Assembly: GCF_003255815.1 (NCBI RefSeq)
Contig: NC_037673.1
Location: forward strand, 163,049,427 to 163,113,426
Direction of reading: 5' to 3'
Origin: Theropithecus gelada
Taxonomy: Eukaryota; Chordata; Mammalia; Primates; Cercopithecidae
Length of the DNA: 64,000 nt
The notes beneath the pieces were generated by a model that searched no databases, was not told where the DNA came from, and worked only from the letters and a program-made list of their open reading frames with translations. The stretch's first letter is position 1, and every line of letters begins with the position of its first letter. A program made the translations under genes and the position numbers. Positions 1 through 11,885 of this stretch are shown here, piece after piece.

Positions 1-84
1 GAGCTACGTTGAAACCAGAGCTTAAGCCCTCATATCCAGATTCCACTTGTTAAGATACATTTTATACATTTAACTCATTAAGAT

Positions 85-240
85 ACATTTACAATTAACT
101 CAATCATTGTGACATGCACTGTTTTAGGCACCAGGGATACAGCTATGAAGAACAAAAGTTTTCTGCTTTAAATTCTAGGTTAAAGAATAAAGGAAATAAA
201 TATACTGTAACACTGAGCAGTTATTCAGGGTTTTAAAAAA
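85..240 (-). repeat. L2 3'-end fragment, antisense
   Basis: The words CACTGTTTTAGGCACCAGG and ATACAGC are the reverse complement of the L2 3' untranslated region. The fragment is decayed and stops at the Alu that follows. Boundaries are approximate. Confidence 0.5.
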
Positions 241-247
241 ATAATCT

Positions 248-532
248 GGGCCAGGTGCAGTGACTCATGCCTGTAATCCTAGCACTTTGGGAGGCCACGG
301 CAGGCGGATCATTTGAGATCAGGAGTTTGAGACTAGCCTGGACAACATGGTGAAACCCCGTTTCTGCTAAAATACAAAAATTAGCTGGGCCTGGTGGTGG
401 GCGCCTGTAATTCCAGCTACTCAGGAGGCTGAGGCAGGAGAATCGCTTGAACCTGGGAGGCAGAGGGTGCAGTGAGCCGAGATCGGGCCACTGCACTCCA
501 GCCTGGCGACAAAGCGAGACTCTGTGTCCAAA

Positions 533-567
<35 letters not shown>

Positions 568-569
568 AA
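248..569 (+). repeat. Alu SINE with (AAAT)n tail
   Basis: Full-length dimeric Alu with a diverged head (GGGCCAGGTGCAGTGACTCA), both monomers and the middle A-rich linker. Its 3' tail has become a tetranucleotide microsatellite (about 529-569) that runs directly into the next Alu. It looks like an AluS. Confidence 0.93.
529..569 (+). repeat. (TAAA)n microsatellite
   Basis: About ten near-perfect TAAA units derived from the poly(A) tail of the preceding Alu. Likely length-polymorphic. Confidence 0.9.
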
Positions 570-570
570 T

Positions 571-878
571 CTGTCTGTGCCTGGTGGCTCACGCTTGTAA
601 TCCCAGTGCTTTGGGAGGCCGAAGTGGGCAAATCACCTGAGATCAGGAGTTTGAGACCAGCCTGGCCAATATGGTGAAACCCCATCTCTACTAAAAATAC
701 AAAAACTAGCTGGGGGCTGTGGCCAGCTCCTGTAATCCCAGACACTCAAGAGGCTGAGAGAGAGAATCCGGGAGGCAGAGTTTGCAGTGAGCCGAGATCG
801 CACCACTGCACTCCAGCCTGAGTGACAGAGCGAGTCTCCAGCTCAATAAACAAAAACAAAACAAAGCAAAACAAAAAT
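571..878 (+). repeat. Alu SINE with internal deletion
   Basis: Second Alu, head to tail with the first. Its head is diverged (CTGTCTGTGCCTGGTGGCTC). The right monomer lacks about 10-15 bases around the GGCAGGAGAATCGCTTGAACC region (about 755-770). The tail is CAAAACAAA-rich. Confidence 0.9.
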
Positions 879-1495
879 CTATGGTCCTTGCTAGTATTTC
901 AACTTTACGACATGTCAGCATTATTTATCAATTGTGAGAGCCCTACAACCTAGTAAAATGCTTCACACATAGTAGATACTCAAAAATTCTCAAACCGAAT
1001 TGGGCAAGATTATTATGTTAGCTCTAATCTGACTGATACACCATATTCTGTTTTGTGAATGTATCTCCTTAAAAAAAAAAAAACCCTGTGTCCTATTTTT
1101 GATAGATATATTGGGACACCATTTTTGTCCCAAAAAGACTTTGTTTTTGTTTTTTGGTTTTTTTTTTAGAGCTTTGCTATATTAATCACTACATTATCTT
1201 TATTCAGTGTTATGCATTATACCCAAAGCAAAGAATTTAATTCTCTATGGCGTGTATCTATTTTGGACCTAAATTATATGAAGTCAGTTAAACCCACAAT
1301 TTTTTTCTAAACAATTTATTTTCACGGTCACCTAAGTATGCCCTATTTTGTTTTTGCACATCATACAGAAAGTCATGAAATGGATAACCTTTGTCCTTTC
1401 CCATTTTCAGCTATATGTCCTATAAGAAAAAATAAAACTATTTTTCAGTTATTGCAGAAGGCAGTTTAAAATGCTGTTGTAATTTGATCTTTTGC
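879..1495. other. Unassigned AT-rich interval
   Basis: No coding signal or clear repeat. A weak L2/MIR-like stretch (CACACATAGTAGATACTCA) lies at about 965-985. There is an A13 run near 1071 and T-rich stretches near 1141-1168. Confidence 0.5.
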
Positions 1496-1906
1496 TGGCC
1501 TTTTCCTTCACTCTCTGTTCTCCAGGTCAGGAGAACTATGAAGAGTTCCCCGAAAGTGCCATGGTCTGTTTCATGGTACCCATTCAACATTGGAATGTCT
1601 TTTCTATCTTCTTCTTCTCCCTCCTAGATACTTTGTCTTCAACTTTCAGACCTCAACTAAACTTTATCTCTAAAAATTCTTTTTGACCTCCCATATCTGG
1701 TTAGTTGCTTATGTTTTTCCTATTAGCAGCATTATCACATGCCATTGTAATTTCTCTATTTATTCTCCACTTCTTTTATAGACTATCAACTCCCTGAGGG
1801 CTGGGACTAGTTGGGACAGTTCCAACCCTACCTCTTAACCCAATGACTACCCAATAATAGACCCTTAATAAAAATACACTGAATGAATGAATAAATGAAT
1901 AAATTA
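1496..1906 (+). repeat. L2 3'-end
   Basis: LINE-2 3' region in sense orientation. It has the pyrimidine-rich stretch, then ATCAACTCCCTGAGGGCTGG (about 1786), and ends in a GAATGAATGAATAAATGAATAA tail near 1880-1905. Short open frames here are relics of no function. Confidence 0.75.
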
Positions 1907-4900
1907 GCTGTCATTTTTCCAAGGCAGATTGTAATTTAATTTGTTCTTATCATCTGGCATATTAAAAAGGGGGCTTTGTTCATAATTTGTGACTTTCTCA
2001 GTCTCCTGAGTTCTATTTTTGTGACTCCCTTTAATTTTATATAGTTTGATACTTAGCATGTTACTTCAGAACAACATAGCTTTTAAGTCTGTGATAGAAA
2101 AGAAAGAGAAGACAATCTAGTATTGTTATAAATCTGCCCTTAGGACCTATTTCTCAGGAAAAGCAGACAGGAATGAGTAGTGGTTGAGGATCTAAGAGCA
2201 GGCGGTGTCATTATAAAAACGAGAACAGGGCATCATTTCCACATTCACTTTCATTCCTCTGATATTCCCGCTCGCAAAAGCTCTAGCTTGATTGTTGACA
2301 GTCAACGAGTGAGAACTGTGGTTTCTACTGCCTTTATACAGAAAATCAGCGTGGCTGTATAAGAAGGGGTGAGAAATGGTGTTTCCTCTCATGAATAAAA
2401 ACTATGTATCCTGATGTTGCTGACAAAGAGCTGAAGTTACTAAACCAATGATATACTCTCAGGGAAATGTAAGTGAAAAGATACTTACTATTTTTTCTTT
2501 CTTTTCTCCCCCCTCCCCTAGCTCTTTCCAGCCAATTCAACGGAAGGAACCAGGAACTGAGGAGGAAGGAAGTAATTGACATTCAAAGCCTCTATTTTTA
2601 GACACCTTTACACTTTCCTTTGCTTCTAACTAGCAAGGATTTTTCCAAACAAGCTTTTAATTAGCAGGTGAGTTTAATTGATATGTGGGTTTCTCAGAAG
2701 GGGAAAGGACTTCAGTGTGGAAAAGGAGGGAGAAGGAAACTCCATCACTCTCACTCACAATAGAAGGACCATTACTTCATTTGCACCTGGATGTTTTAAA
2801 GGATCAATTTACTGTAGCAAAGAAAGAAGGCAGAGAATCAAAAGGTTGGAATCTGTCAGACAAGAACAGAGGCACTATAATTTAACATGCTAGGTGGATG
2901 ATTTAGAACTAGGAAAAATATTGCTACCAACGTCCAAATACAGAAACTAACCAATTGCATACAGTCAGGTTCTGTCCAAGTGCTGAGAAAAGAGTCATGT
3001 TTCAAAACCAATGAAGTTAATTTTTTTAAAAAAAATTTAGTCTGCAGAAAAGTTAAAGAAATACATATTAAAATCACTGTTATTGATCTTAAAGGGGGAG
3101 TGCTTCATTAATGTACCTAAATGGTGATTTTTAACTCACAAAGAGGTTTTAAAAGTTTCATCCAAAATAAATAGTCTGCTTTCTTGTCGGGGGAAGAGAA
3201 GGTGCATATTCTGTGTCCAATTTTGTAAAATGAGTGCTTGTAGGAACCATATGAAGGTATATACATCATGAATCAGAAAACCATTGGTTGCATGCCATAG
3301 AGAAAAATACTAAGGAAATCAGAAAACCAAAAGAATAAATTTAATACATATTGGCTATCCTCACAATCACATGAATGGCTGAATAATCAGGCCTCACATA
3401 AAGGTAAGAATTAACGCAGCTCTGAAATCTAGAAAGCAGAAGCCAGTAGAGAATCCCCGTGAGGCATCAGCCACTAGAATGACTCAGCACTTACCATTTT
3501 ATTTCCTATTGTTATTTAGATGGAAATCCCCAATTCCCAGATCTGACTGGTCTAGCTTGATTCATACAACCATTCATTGACAAGGGAGGTAACATTCTTC
3601 AGTCATACCAATATTTAGTGGGGGAGAAATGGTTTAAGTAAAAAAATTCAGGAGGCTGATGCACATTTTGATCTGCTTTAAAGCAGTATATATGTGTATA
3701 AACACATGCATATAACATATAACCTATACATGGATATGTAGGTATACTTCATTACAAAATTGTAGTTATCAAATTTTCCTCCACTATTCCAGCACCCATG
3801 CTCCCTGCCTGTTGTAGCGTGATTACAGGTGTTGAATGGGCACGGTGAAGCTCTGTGCACCCAAGCACTGTTAAAGTGCAGATTCTCCATCAGCCAGAGT
3901 GGAAGTCTGTGTTCCAGAGGAAGAAAATTCTCATTTGACTCCCTGCAGCGAGGAACCATAAAAAAAAAAATGGCTGCACTTTCACCCTTTAAGATGCCTT
4001 TTCAGATTATTTGATATTTATTCTTTAAAAAGCCTTAAATAATAGCCTGGATCCTGCTAAGTTCACCATAGAACTGTTAGAGACCTGTATTTATTAGACA
4101 AATGGTAGTTACATGGAACACAGAGTCCTAAGAGAGAAACAGGCTACATCAACATCTCCTACCCCTAAATTTCTGCTTTCATGATGGGCCCAAACCGAGA
4201 CACTTAGTATTATTCCAATAGAGAGTCATTCTTTGTTTGTATTAGGAAAGGATAATGTATTATTTAAGAATGAGCCACCCTCTTCAGGATAAGTTTCGGG
4301 GATTCTTAATACTTATCTTGAAAACTACATTTGTTTTTTTTTATTAGGAAAAAGAAGAGTGAGAATGTTTTGAAAAACTATTGCCCGACCTTATGGTTAA
4401 TCCTAGTGTTTTCTGGTGGAAATGCATTTCTGTCTTGGGCATAATATTTAAATTCATAAATTGGGTAACTTGGCTTACGTATAGGCACTTTGGATATTTG
4501 TAAGAGAAACCTGAAGAGAATATCACATCCAATTACAGTCCTGCCTTGTATGATTTGTGGTCTTTTATATTCTTCTCTAGAATGTTAGCAATGCAAGCTC
4601 TCACAGCAAGCAGCTACCCGAGTGTAGTGTGTGCCGACGATAGGAAAGTAATGAAAATAAGAACCCTTGAATGCTGTAATTGGTGATCCAACCTCCTAGA
4701 CTACTGAAAATTAATTGGCCAGATGTTCCCTACCCAACTGTAATGGGGGATAATGTAGGAGACTGAGTTTTCAACCTTCCCCAGGTGTGCACATTTGAGC
4801 AGAGAAAAGTGATTATGAGTGACATGCTGACAGGTGCAGCGCCCATGTTCCACAGTGCCCTTGTGTATCTGTTATATATTTAGGATTTTTCCCCTGAGGC

Positions 4901-5036
4901 ACTTCAGCAATATGAAAATAGACAAGGAACAAAACCAAAAGACCCTTAAGATAGAAAAATAGCTTGGAAGTTGTGAATATTATATTATGCATATATTAAT
5001 TGTATTATTATTTTAGGTTACATCTATTCCTGTCAC
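1907..5036. other. Unassigned interval, no gene seen
   Basis: AT-rich, single-copy-looking DNA. Open frames are at most about 90 codons, start at arbitrary ATGs and lack recognisable domains. I see no splice-bounded exon, CpG cluster or repeat that I can name. Some ancient repeat remnants may be beyond recognition by eye. Confidence 0.5.
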
Positions 5037-5245
5037 TGTTAGCTCTTACTATGTTTATGTGCCAAACACTGCATTAAGCAATTTTAGAGGTGGTTTCTTA
5101 CATCATCTCTGTTTTTTAGATGCATCAACTGATGTTCAGAGAGATAGAGTCAACCTGTCACAATTACACAGAAAGTAAGAGAGTAGGTCTTGAGGCTCTA
5201 ATATCAGAGCTCGTGGGCCTTATCTACTAAGCTATATAGTCTCCA
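5037..5245 (+). repeat. MIR SINE
   Basis: Sense MIR: the segment GTGCCAAACACTGCATTAAGC, then ATGTTCAGAGAGATAG and a CACAATTACACAGAAAGTAAG block matching the MIR core GAGGTTAAGTGACTTGCCCAAGGTCACACAGC. It is followed at once by another MIR. Confidence 0.75.
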
Positions 5246-5261
5246 AAAGAGCAGATTTGTT

Positions 5262-5500
5262 CACCTCTCCGAGTCACAGTCACTTTGATAAGTCCATTAC
5301 TTGTATTATCTCATTTAATTCTTACAACCACCAACAGAGTTACAAATTACTTTCTCCATATCACAGAACAAGACACGGATGCTATAAGAGTATGATGAAC
5401 TTGACCAAGGTCACATGCTACTACAGAACAGAGAAGGTGCTCAAATCTAGTTTTCTCTGACTCCAAAGCCCAGGTCTTAATCACAATGAAGCAGTGCTAC
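5262..5500 (+). repeat. MIR SINE, second in tandem
   Basis: Second sense MIR, with ATTATCTCATTTAATTCTTA, then GACCAAGGTCACATG and GACTCCAAAGCCCAGGTCTT, all MIR core words. The pair lies in the same orientation only about 17 bases apart. Confidence 0.75.
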
Positions 5501-6505
5501 AGAGAGGATATGTCTTTTGGATATGAAAATATAGCATCATTGCTTTAAGTGTGATTTTTAAAATTGTCCTTATTCACATGTTGACATTCACAACAAAAAC
5601 AGTTAATGTCTCCATCTTCTCCTATGCAACATTTCCTTTTCTTCAGTTTTGAATGGAGCCCAAAGCACCCTCTGATTTTGAAATTGCCCTCAAGAACTAT
5701 TTAGAAAGAAAATGTTGTTCTTCTAATAAAACAGCACAGCTGTCTCAAAGAGCTTTTAATCCATCTTTTTAAAAGATGTGGACTTTCTAAAATAATGTCG
5801 CCCCCATTTGTCTTCTATGAAAGAAGATATTTCAAAACCAGGAACACCTATCATAATAAACCATTAAGATGACTCTAGCATTTCAGTGTATTTTTAGAAT
5901 TTCATATTTCACCAAATGTTGTTATATATAATTCATGTAGTGGGATATGATGGGATTTGACAGTTATCTCATTTGTGAAGAAGGACCAAATAACTCATTG
6001 TCCCACATCCACAAATAAATTATTCTTGTCCCAAGCTTGAGACTCTGTTTGTTAGTTTCCTCACCTTAACAGATTTTGTTTTCTACATAATACTTTTTGC
6101 AGAAGGCTATGACCCTAAACATATATTGGGCTACTGTGAGAGAATGAAATTTCTGAAAATTAGCCTCACAGATCTAAAAATGAAGCATTAACAAAATAGT
6201 CTCTACTTCTAGAAGTAAAAAGAGGCCTCAAGTGAAAATTGTTTCATAGGATTTCATTCAGTGTTTCTGTCACTTGTCAAACATGTGAAGAGAAAGCCTA
6301 AGTTTTTCCTGCCCTGTAAGTGGATACCATATGTTCTACCTAAAGAAGGGCCTAGAGTTCCACTCTTCTTCATTTCATCCATTTCAAACCCACATTTGAT
6401 TCTAACATTACAATGTTATAGTTGACTCTAGAACTTTCCAAAAATTAGATGTGTAGGTCTAAGTGTAATGTTTTGGTCCACTGGGCATTTAAAAAGTATA
6501 CATGA
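5501..6505. other. Unassigned interval
   Basis: AT-rich DNA with no recognised repeat, gene or regulatory element. Confidence 0.5.
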
Positions 6506-6832
6506 GGCTGGGCGCAGTGGCTCACGCCTGTAATCCCAGCACTTTGGGAGGCTGAGGTGGGCGGATCACGAGGTCAAGAGATCAAGACATCCTGGCTAAC
6601 ACGGTAAAACCTCATCTCTACTAAAAATACAAAAAAGAAAAAAAGAAAAAGCTGGGCATGGTGGCACGTGCCTGTAGTCCCAGCTACTCAAGAGGCTGAT
6701 GCACGAGAATCACTTGAACCCGGGAGGCAGAGGCTGCAGTGAGCAGTAATCGCGCCACTGCACTCCAGCCTGGGTGACAGTGCGAGACTCCATTTCAAAA
6801 AAAAAAAAAAAGACTCTATCTCAAAAAAAAAA
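6506..6832 (+). repeat. Alu SINE (AluY/Sc-like)
   Basis: Head GGCTGGGCGCAGTGGCTC; left monomer with GAGGTCAAGAGATCAAGAC and ATCCTGGCTAAC, a Y/Sc pattern. The tail is duplicated: AGACTCCATTTC-A(n) is followed by AGACTCTATCTC-A(n), giving two poly(A) runs (about 6797-6811 and 6823-6832). Confidence 0.93.
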
Positions 6833-8178
6833 TACAGTGTACATAAATATAATTAAATGAAATTTTTTCCTAATCAAATTACATCAATATGTTGCGTATA
6901 TGCCTCACTGAATTTTGACTGTGTTTTCACATTTTGTTCTTCATAATCATGCATATTTCTTATGGCTTTTAATTTTACCTGGTGTGAATAATAGTTTATG
7001 ATATCCTAGTTGATCAGATTCCTCGGGGCAGATGTTTCCTATTCTTTTTATTCTCAATTTATTGGCTATTCATAAAAACACTCTATAACTCTTTTTCAAA
7101 TTGAAGTAAGATTACCTTAATGCTGTTTAAGAAACAGAAACAGTCCTGAGTTGCCTCCTTAAGGGTAAAGGTGAATCGTAGAAGGAGAAGAAGGTGGCTA
7201 GTAAGGAAGCATTTGGAGGGAATACTAACTTGCAACTTCACTGTTTTAATTCTTGGAAAGTTTTCCATGGGAAATTGTGTCATAATACATTTTTTATGTC
7301 TCTTATCATAAAATTTTTAACATCTCAACATAAAAAATTCTAAGCAGGTATTTATAGGATGACTAAAGATACATATTCATATTTTGATCATAAACAACTA
7401 ATATATACTACATAAGTAATATAGGAAGAGCGCTTAGATTTACAATTATATATGTTTAAGCTAGCACAAAATGACTTACTTGGTCAAGACATTATCACAT
7501 ATTCATATGTTTATTATTGTACTTATATATCATACTCCAATTAGGTAGATAGATGTATCACGTGTATGTATTCCATTTACTAAAAGGGTGTGTGTGTGTG
7601 TGTATGTGTGCAAATAACACTTGTGGCATCAGGAAGCATGGATAACTTAGCTCTAACCTTTTTCTGAGGATATATATACGGCAGAGGAGAAAAACACATC
7701 TAGGTATGAGCAATAACCACATCTCAGCTGGGCTTCCTGGATTTCGATATCATCTGAGTGCAAAGCTAATAGTAATTCCAAAAGTTAGATGGCCACTGGC
7801 CTCCACTAACAGTGCCCCAGAAGGTGTTTATTAAAGCCCACTGCAATTGAGAGTTTTAAAGAGGTGACAGGATCCTAGTAATATCTTTTTAATAACACTT
7901 GTGAGACAGACAAATTGTAAATCACTAGGCCATTTTGCGTTAATTTTGGTTAGTTTTCAGTAATCAGATGATTAGGAGAAATATACAGGCAGGGATTCTT
8001 CAACAGATTCCACGAAGTGTGATTGTTTACTTGGACCTGCAGTAGTCCACAGAATTCTCCTGCTTATTGCATTCAAAATGTAATATCAAGAATGAAAGGT
8101 GGAACGTTTCACAGGTAGGATTAGATGAAGACCCACAATCAAGGCACTTCAGGCAGGATGGCGATGATGCTGAACACA
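6833..8178. other. Unassigned AT-rich interval
   Basis: No gene or named repeat seen apart from the short TG run listed separately. Confidence 0.5.
7586..7611 (+). repeat. (TG)n microsatellite
   Basis: Short TG dinucleotide tract with one TATG interruption. Confidence 0.85.
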
Positions 8179-8192
8179 TTTTGTGTATCTTT

Positions 8193-8489
8193 ATTTATTT
8201 TTTTTTGAAATTGAGTCTCATACTGTTGCCCAGGCTGGAGTGCAATGGCACTACCTCAGCTCACTGCAACCTCTGCCTTCGAGGTTCAAGCAATTCTCCT
8301 GACTCAGCCACCCAAGTAGCTGCCATTACAGGCACCCACCACCACGTCCGGCTAATTTTTTTGTATTTTTAGTAGAGACGGGGTTTCATTATGTTGACCA
8401 GGCTGGTCTCGAATGCCTGACCTCGTGATCCACCTGCCTCGGCCTCCCAAAGTGCTGGGATTACAGGCATGAGGGACCATGGCTGGCCC
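8193..8489 (-). repeat. Alu SINE
   Basis: Reverse-strand Alu from the T-rich tail to GGCTGGCC. It is bounded by a perfect 14-base target-site duplication, TTTTGTGTATCTTT, at 8179-8192 and 8492-8505. Confidence 0.95.
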
Positions 8490-8544
8490 ACTTTTGTGTA
8501 TCTTTGAAGTGCTGATTCCTCTAGCAGATATGTTATATCTTTCA

Positions 8545-8665
8545 GGTCCTTTAACTCTTATAGTCATCCTTTGAGGTTAACTGGTTGTCTCGTGTTTCCA
8601 GGCAAGGAAACTAAAATTCAGAGTGATTCAGTGACTTGCCAATACATTTACTGCTAGGAAGCCTT
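8545..8665 (+). repeat. MIR fragment
   Basis: AAGGAAACTAAAATTCAGAG followed by GATTCAGTGACTTGCC matches the MIR core. Only the central part is recognisable. Confidence 0.6.
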
Positions 8666-8699
8666 TCTTTCACCATCAGAGTTGGAGACGGGTATCCCT

Positions 8700-8816
8700 G
8701 TAATATAATCACTGGTTTACTGTATCCCCGCTCCTCGAACTTAAGCTCCATGAGGACTGGGAATTTGTTTATATTATTAATTATTCTATTTCCAAAGCTT
8801 GGTACATTCATTACAT
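8700..8816 (+). repeat. L2 3'-end fragment, sense
   Basis: CTGTATCCCCGCTCC, then AAGCTCCATGAGGACTGGGA, match L2 3' UTR words. It meets an antisense L2 at about 8817, tail to tail. Confidence 0.6.
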
Positions 8817-10180
8817 CTATTCAACAAATATTTATTGAGTGCACAATATACGCTGAACACTAAAAAAAAAAAAAAAAAAAAAAAACTAAAAGCAAACAAT
8901 ACTGTAGTGGAGAAAGACAAATAATAAGATAAAAACAATGTAAAAATGTATAGAATGTTAGATGGAGAAAGGCACTGTGGAAAACAATAAACTAGGGAAG
9001 GGGTAAGGAGAGAGTGGCTAGGGAAGTCCTTGCTGAGAAAGTGGCAGTGGAACCAAGACCTGGCAGAAGGAGGTAAAGTGGGGAGCTATGAGGATAGATC
9101 AAAGGGAAAAGCAACCCAGGCAGAGGGCACAGCCAGTTTGTAGGCATGAGGTGGAAATGAACCTGGCATGTGTAAGTATAGCAAGGAAGCCGGTGTGGCT
9201 GGGGAGGAATGAATTAGAGGAGAGTAGTAGGGTCTGCAATCAGACAAGTAGTGGGTGGAAGAGAGGGAAGAAGACCTTCTAGGCCCTTATAGGCTAATAT
9301 ATGACTCTGGCTTTGGGGGATGAGAAGCCAATGAAGTTTGAACAAACCGATGACATGACTTGATTTACATCTTTGTAAGATGATCACATCACCACATTAA
9401 GAAGAAATGTAAAGAGGTCAAAAACAGAAGCAGGAGAAGGGAAGTTTGGAAAGTATTGAAAGAATTCAGACACACATAATCATATTCAGCTTAAATGAGG
9501 CGGAGAAACAGTGAAGGTGGTAGGAAGTAGTGAGCTGGACTCACGCCTGTAATCCCAGCACTTTGGGAGGCCAAGGAGGGTGAATCATGAGGTCAAGAGA
9601 TCAAGGCCAACATGGTGAAACCCCGCTTCTACTAAAAATACAAAAACTAACTGGGTGTGGTGGTGCGCACCTGTAATCCCAGCTACTCGGGAGAGTGAGG
9701 CAGGAGAATCACTTGAACCCGGGAGGCAGAGGTTGCAGTAAGCCGAGACTGCACCACTGCACTCCAGCCTGGCAACAGAGCGAGACTATGTCTCAAAAAA
9801 AAAAAAAAAAAGAGAAAGAAGTAATGAGCTTCTGGATATATTCTGAAAATAAAGCTCACAACATGGTGTTTGATGCAGGACATGGGTGTGCTAGGCAAGT
9901 CAGGGGTGACCTGAGATTTTTGGCCTAAGAAAGTGGAAAGATGGAGGCACCATCAACTGCAACACAGTATGTTTTGGGGGAAACATCTAATGTTGAGTTT
10001 GGGGTATGACACATTTGAGATGCCTATTAGACCCCTACCTGAGATCCTAGGTTGGCAATTAGATAGCAGAGCCTTCCAGTTTGGAGCTTGGGATATAAAT
10101 ATGGTGTCATTAGTGAAAAGACAGTATCCAAAGCACGGGCCTGGGTGAAACCTCCACAGGAATGAGCGAAGGTCTAATTC
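8817..10180 (-). repeat. L2 element, antisense, split by Alu
   Basis: Starts with ATTCAACAAATATTTATTGA, the reverse complement of the L2 3' terminus. It continues through the 3' UTR and into the decayed reverse-transcriptase region. On the minus strand, 9990-10110 resembles the palm region of L2 ORF2, heavily mutated. An A24 run at about 8862-8885 and an Alu (9537-9817) interrupt it. It is dead. Confidence 0.7.
9537..9817 (+). repeat. 5'-truncated Alu SINE
   Basis: Begins at TCACGCCTGTAATCCCAGC, missing about the first 20 Alu bases. It is flanked by GAAGTAGTGAGCT (9524-9536) and GAAGTAATGAGCT (9818-9830), a 13-base duplication with one mismatch, so the truncation happened at insertion. It lies inside the antisense L2. 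Confidence 0.94.
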
Positions 10181-10316
10181 CTAGTGGACACTTTTAAATG
10201 ATCTGTAAATTAAGAAATGAATACATGCAAGAAAGGTAAGATTGGAAGAAACCTAGTTTGTTTAACACCAGAGCTGCGTTGTAGATCAAAGTTTTTACTT
10301 GTCATCAACAGAAAGT
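10181..10316. other. Unassigned spacer
   Basis: Short stretch between the L2 and the next Alu; possibly further decayed L2. Confidence 0.4.
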
Positions 10317-10331
10317 CTCCCTGGTTATTTC

Positions 10332-10643
10332 CTTTTTTTTTTTTTTTTTTTTGAGACGGAGTCTCGCTCTGTCGCCCAGGCTGGAGTGCAGTGGCCGGAT
10401 CTCAGCTCACTGCAAGCTCCGCCTCCCGGGTTTAGCCATTCTCCTGCCTCAGCCTCCCAAGTAGCTGGGACTACAGGTGCCCGCCACCTCGCCCGGCTAG
10501 TTTTTTTTTTTTTTTTGTATTTTTTAGTAGAGGTGGGGTTTCACCGTGTTAGCCAGGATGGTCTCGATCTCCTGACCTCGTGATCCGCCCGTCTCGGCCT
10601 CCCAAAGTGCTGGGATTACAGGCTTGAGCCACCGCGCCCGGCC
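10332..10643 (-). repeat. AluY, Old World monkey type (YRa-like)
   Basis: Reverse-strand AluY with a T20 tail and a perfect 15-base duplication CTCCCTGGTTATTTC at 10317-10331 and 10644-10658. Marker bases: GGCCGGATCTCAGCTC, CCACCTCGCCCGGCTAG, TTTTTTAGTAGAGG, CGCCCGTCTCGG and GGCTTGAGCC. I recall these as Old World monkey AluY markers. The low divergence and intact duplication mean a young insertion. A second T16 run lies in the linker. Confidence 0.95.
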
Positions 10644-10918
10644 CTCCCTGGTTATTTCAAACAACCCCCCTGAAAAACAGCAAAAAAAAATTATTTTAAA
10701 AATATATTGAGGAACTCTTAGAATATTCTTTTGAAAACTAGAAACCAGGCTTAAATGCTACATAATCAGAAACAAGAACTACAATTATTACACAGCCATT
10801 TTGAAAAATAGCAATATGTCAGCTTTAGCCACAGAATGAGAATGATGATGTTCATCACAATACTTCAAATGAAGGAAAAGGGGATCATTTTTAACAGACA
10901 CCTACTATGTGACAGATA

Positions 10919-11248
10919 ATTTTTTTGTTGTTGTTGTTTTGTTTTGTTTTTGAGATGGAGTCTTCCTCTGTCGCCAGGCTGGAGTGCAGTGGTGCGACCT
11001 CGGCTCACTGCAACCTGGGACTCCCTGGCTCAAGCGATTCTCCTGCCTCAAGCGATTCTCCTGCCTCAGCCTCCCAAGCAGCTGGGATTACAGGCATGCG
11101 CCACGGTGCCCAGCTAATTTTTTTATTTTTAGTAGAAACAGGGTTTCACTGTGTTGGCCAGGATGGTCTCGATCTCTTGACCTTGTGATCTGCCCACCTC
11201 GGCCTCTTAAAGTGCTCGGATTACAGGCGTGAGCCACCGTGCCAGGCC
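10919..11248 (-). repeat. Alu SINE with 18-base internal duplication
   Basis: Tail (TTG)n/(TTTTG)n at 10919-10951; body ends GTGCCAGGCC. The right monomer carries CAAGCGATTCTCCTGCCT twice in tandem, at 11031-11048 and 11049-11066. Confidence 0.93.
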
Positions 11249-11254
11249 AAATAG

Positions 11255-11353
11255 TGATTTGTAGTCACGATGGATAATTCATTTTAATGAATGCTTACTA
11301 TGTTAGCTCATTTAATTCTCACACCATTTTGTGAAATGTGTATTTTATCATTA
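11255..11353 (+). repeat. MIR, left part
   Basis: TTACTATGTTAGCTCATTTA and ATTCTCACACCATTTTG are MIR words. The element resumes at 11648 after an inserted Alu. Confidence 0.65.
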
Positions 11354-11647
11354 TTATTTTGAGATAGGGTCTTGCTCTGTCACCTAGGATGGAGTGTAAT
11401 GGCACAATTACGGCTCACTGCAGCCTCCACTTCCCAGGCTCAGGTTATCCTTCAACCTCAGCCTCCTGAGTAGCTGGGACTACAGCCGTGTGCCACCATG
11501 CCTGGCTAATGTTTTCAAAAAAATGTTTGTACAGATGGGGGTCTCACTATGTTGCCAAGGCTTGTCTTGAACTCCTGAGCTCAAGCAATCTTCCCTCCTC
11601 GGCCTCTAAAAGTGCAGGATTACAGGTGTGAGCCACCGTGCTCAGCT
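11354..11647 (-). repeat. Old Alu (AluJ-like) nested in MIR
   Basis: A more diverged reverse Alu: GAGATAGGGTCTTGCTCTGT and a right monomer with GCTCAGGTTATCC, TTCAACCTCAGCC. The divergence suits the AluJ age class. It splits the MIR. Confidence 0.88.
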
Positions 11648-11778
11648 GTGGTATTACTGCTCTCACTTTATAGATAAAGAAACAGGGTCAGAGGGGAAAA
11701 GTCATTCTTCCAGGTCACACAGACGGTGAGCACCAGATTTGCTTCATTCCATTTTACCAGATTGCCTTCCCAAAGCAA
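11648..11778 (+). repeat. MIR, right part
   Basis: Continues the MIR: TTATAGATAAAGAAACAGGG, then CCAGGTCACACAGACGGTGAG. Confidence 0.7.
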
Positions 11779-11885
11779 AAATAGGCTCAGCATTTCATAA
11801 AAAGCCTCATTTTTTTTTTTTTTCTGGAACATTGTTAAGTAGGCAGGACTGATGGTTTATTCCTGTTTAATAAAAAGGAAAACGA

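Noticed and set aside
233..745. A 170-codon minus-strand frame, and many similar Alu frames
   Set aside because: Antisense Alu commonly gives open frames of this type (for example words like VAQAGVQW and SWDYR); they are not independent genes.
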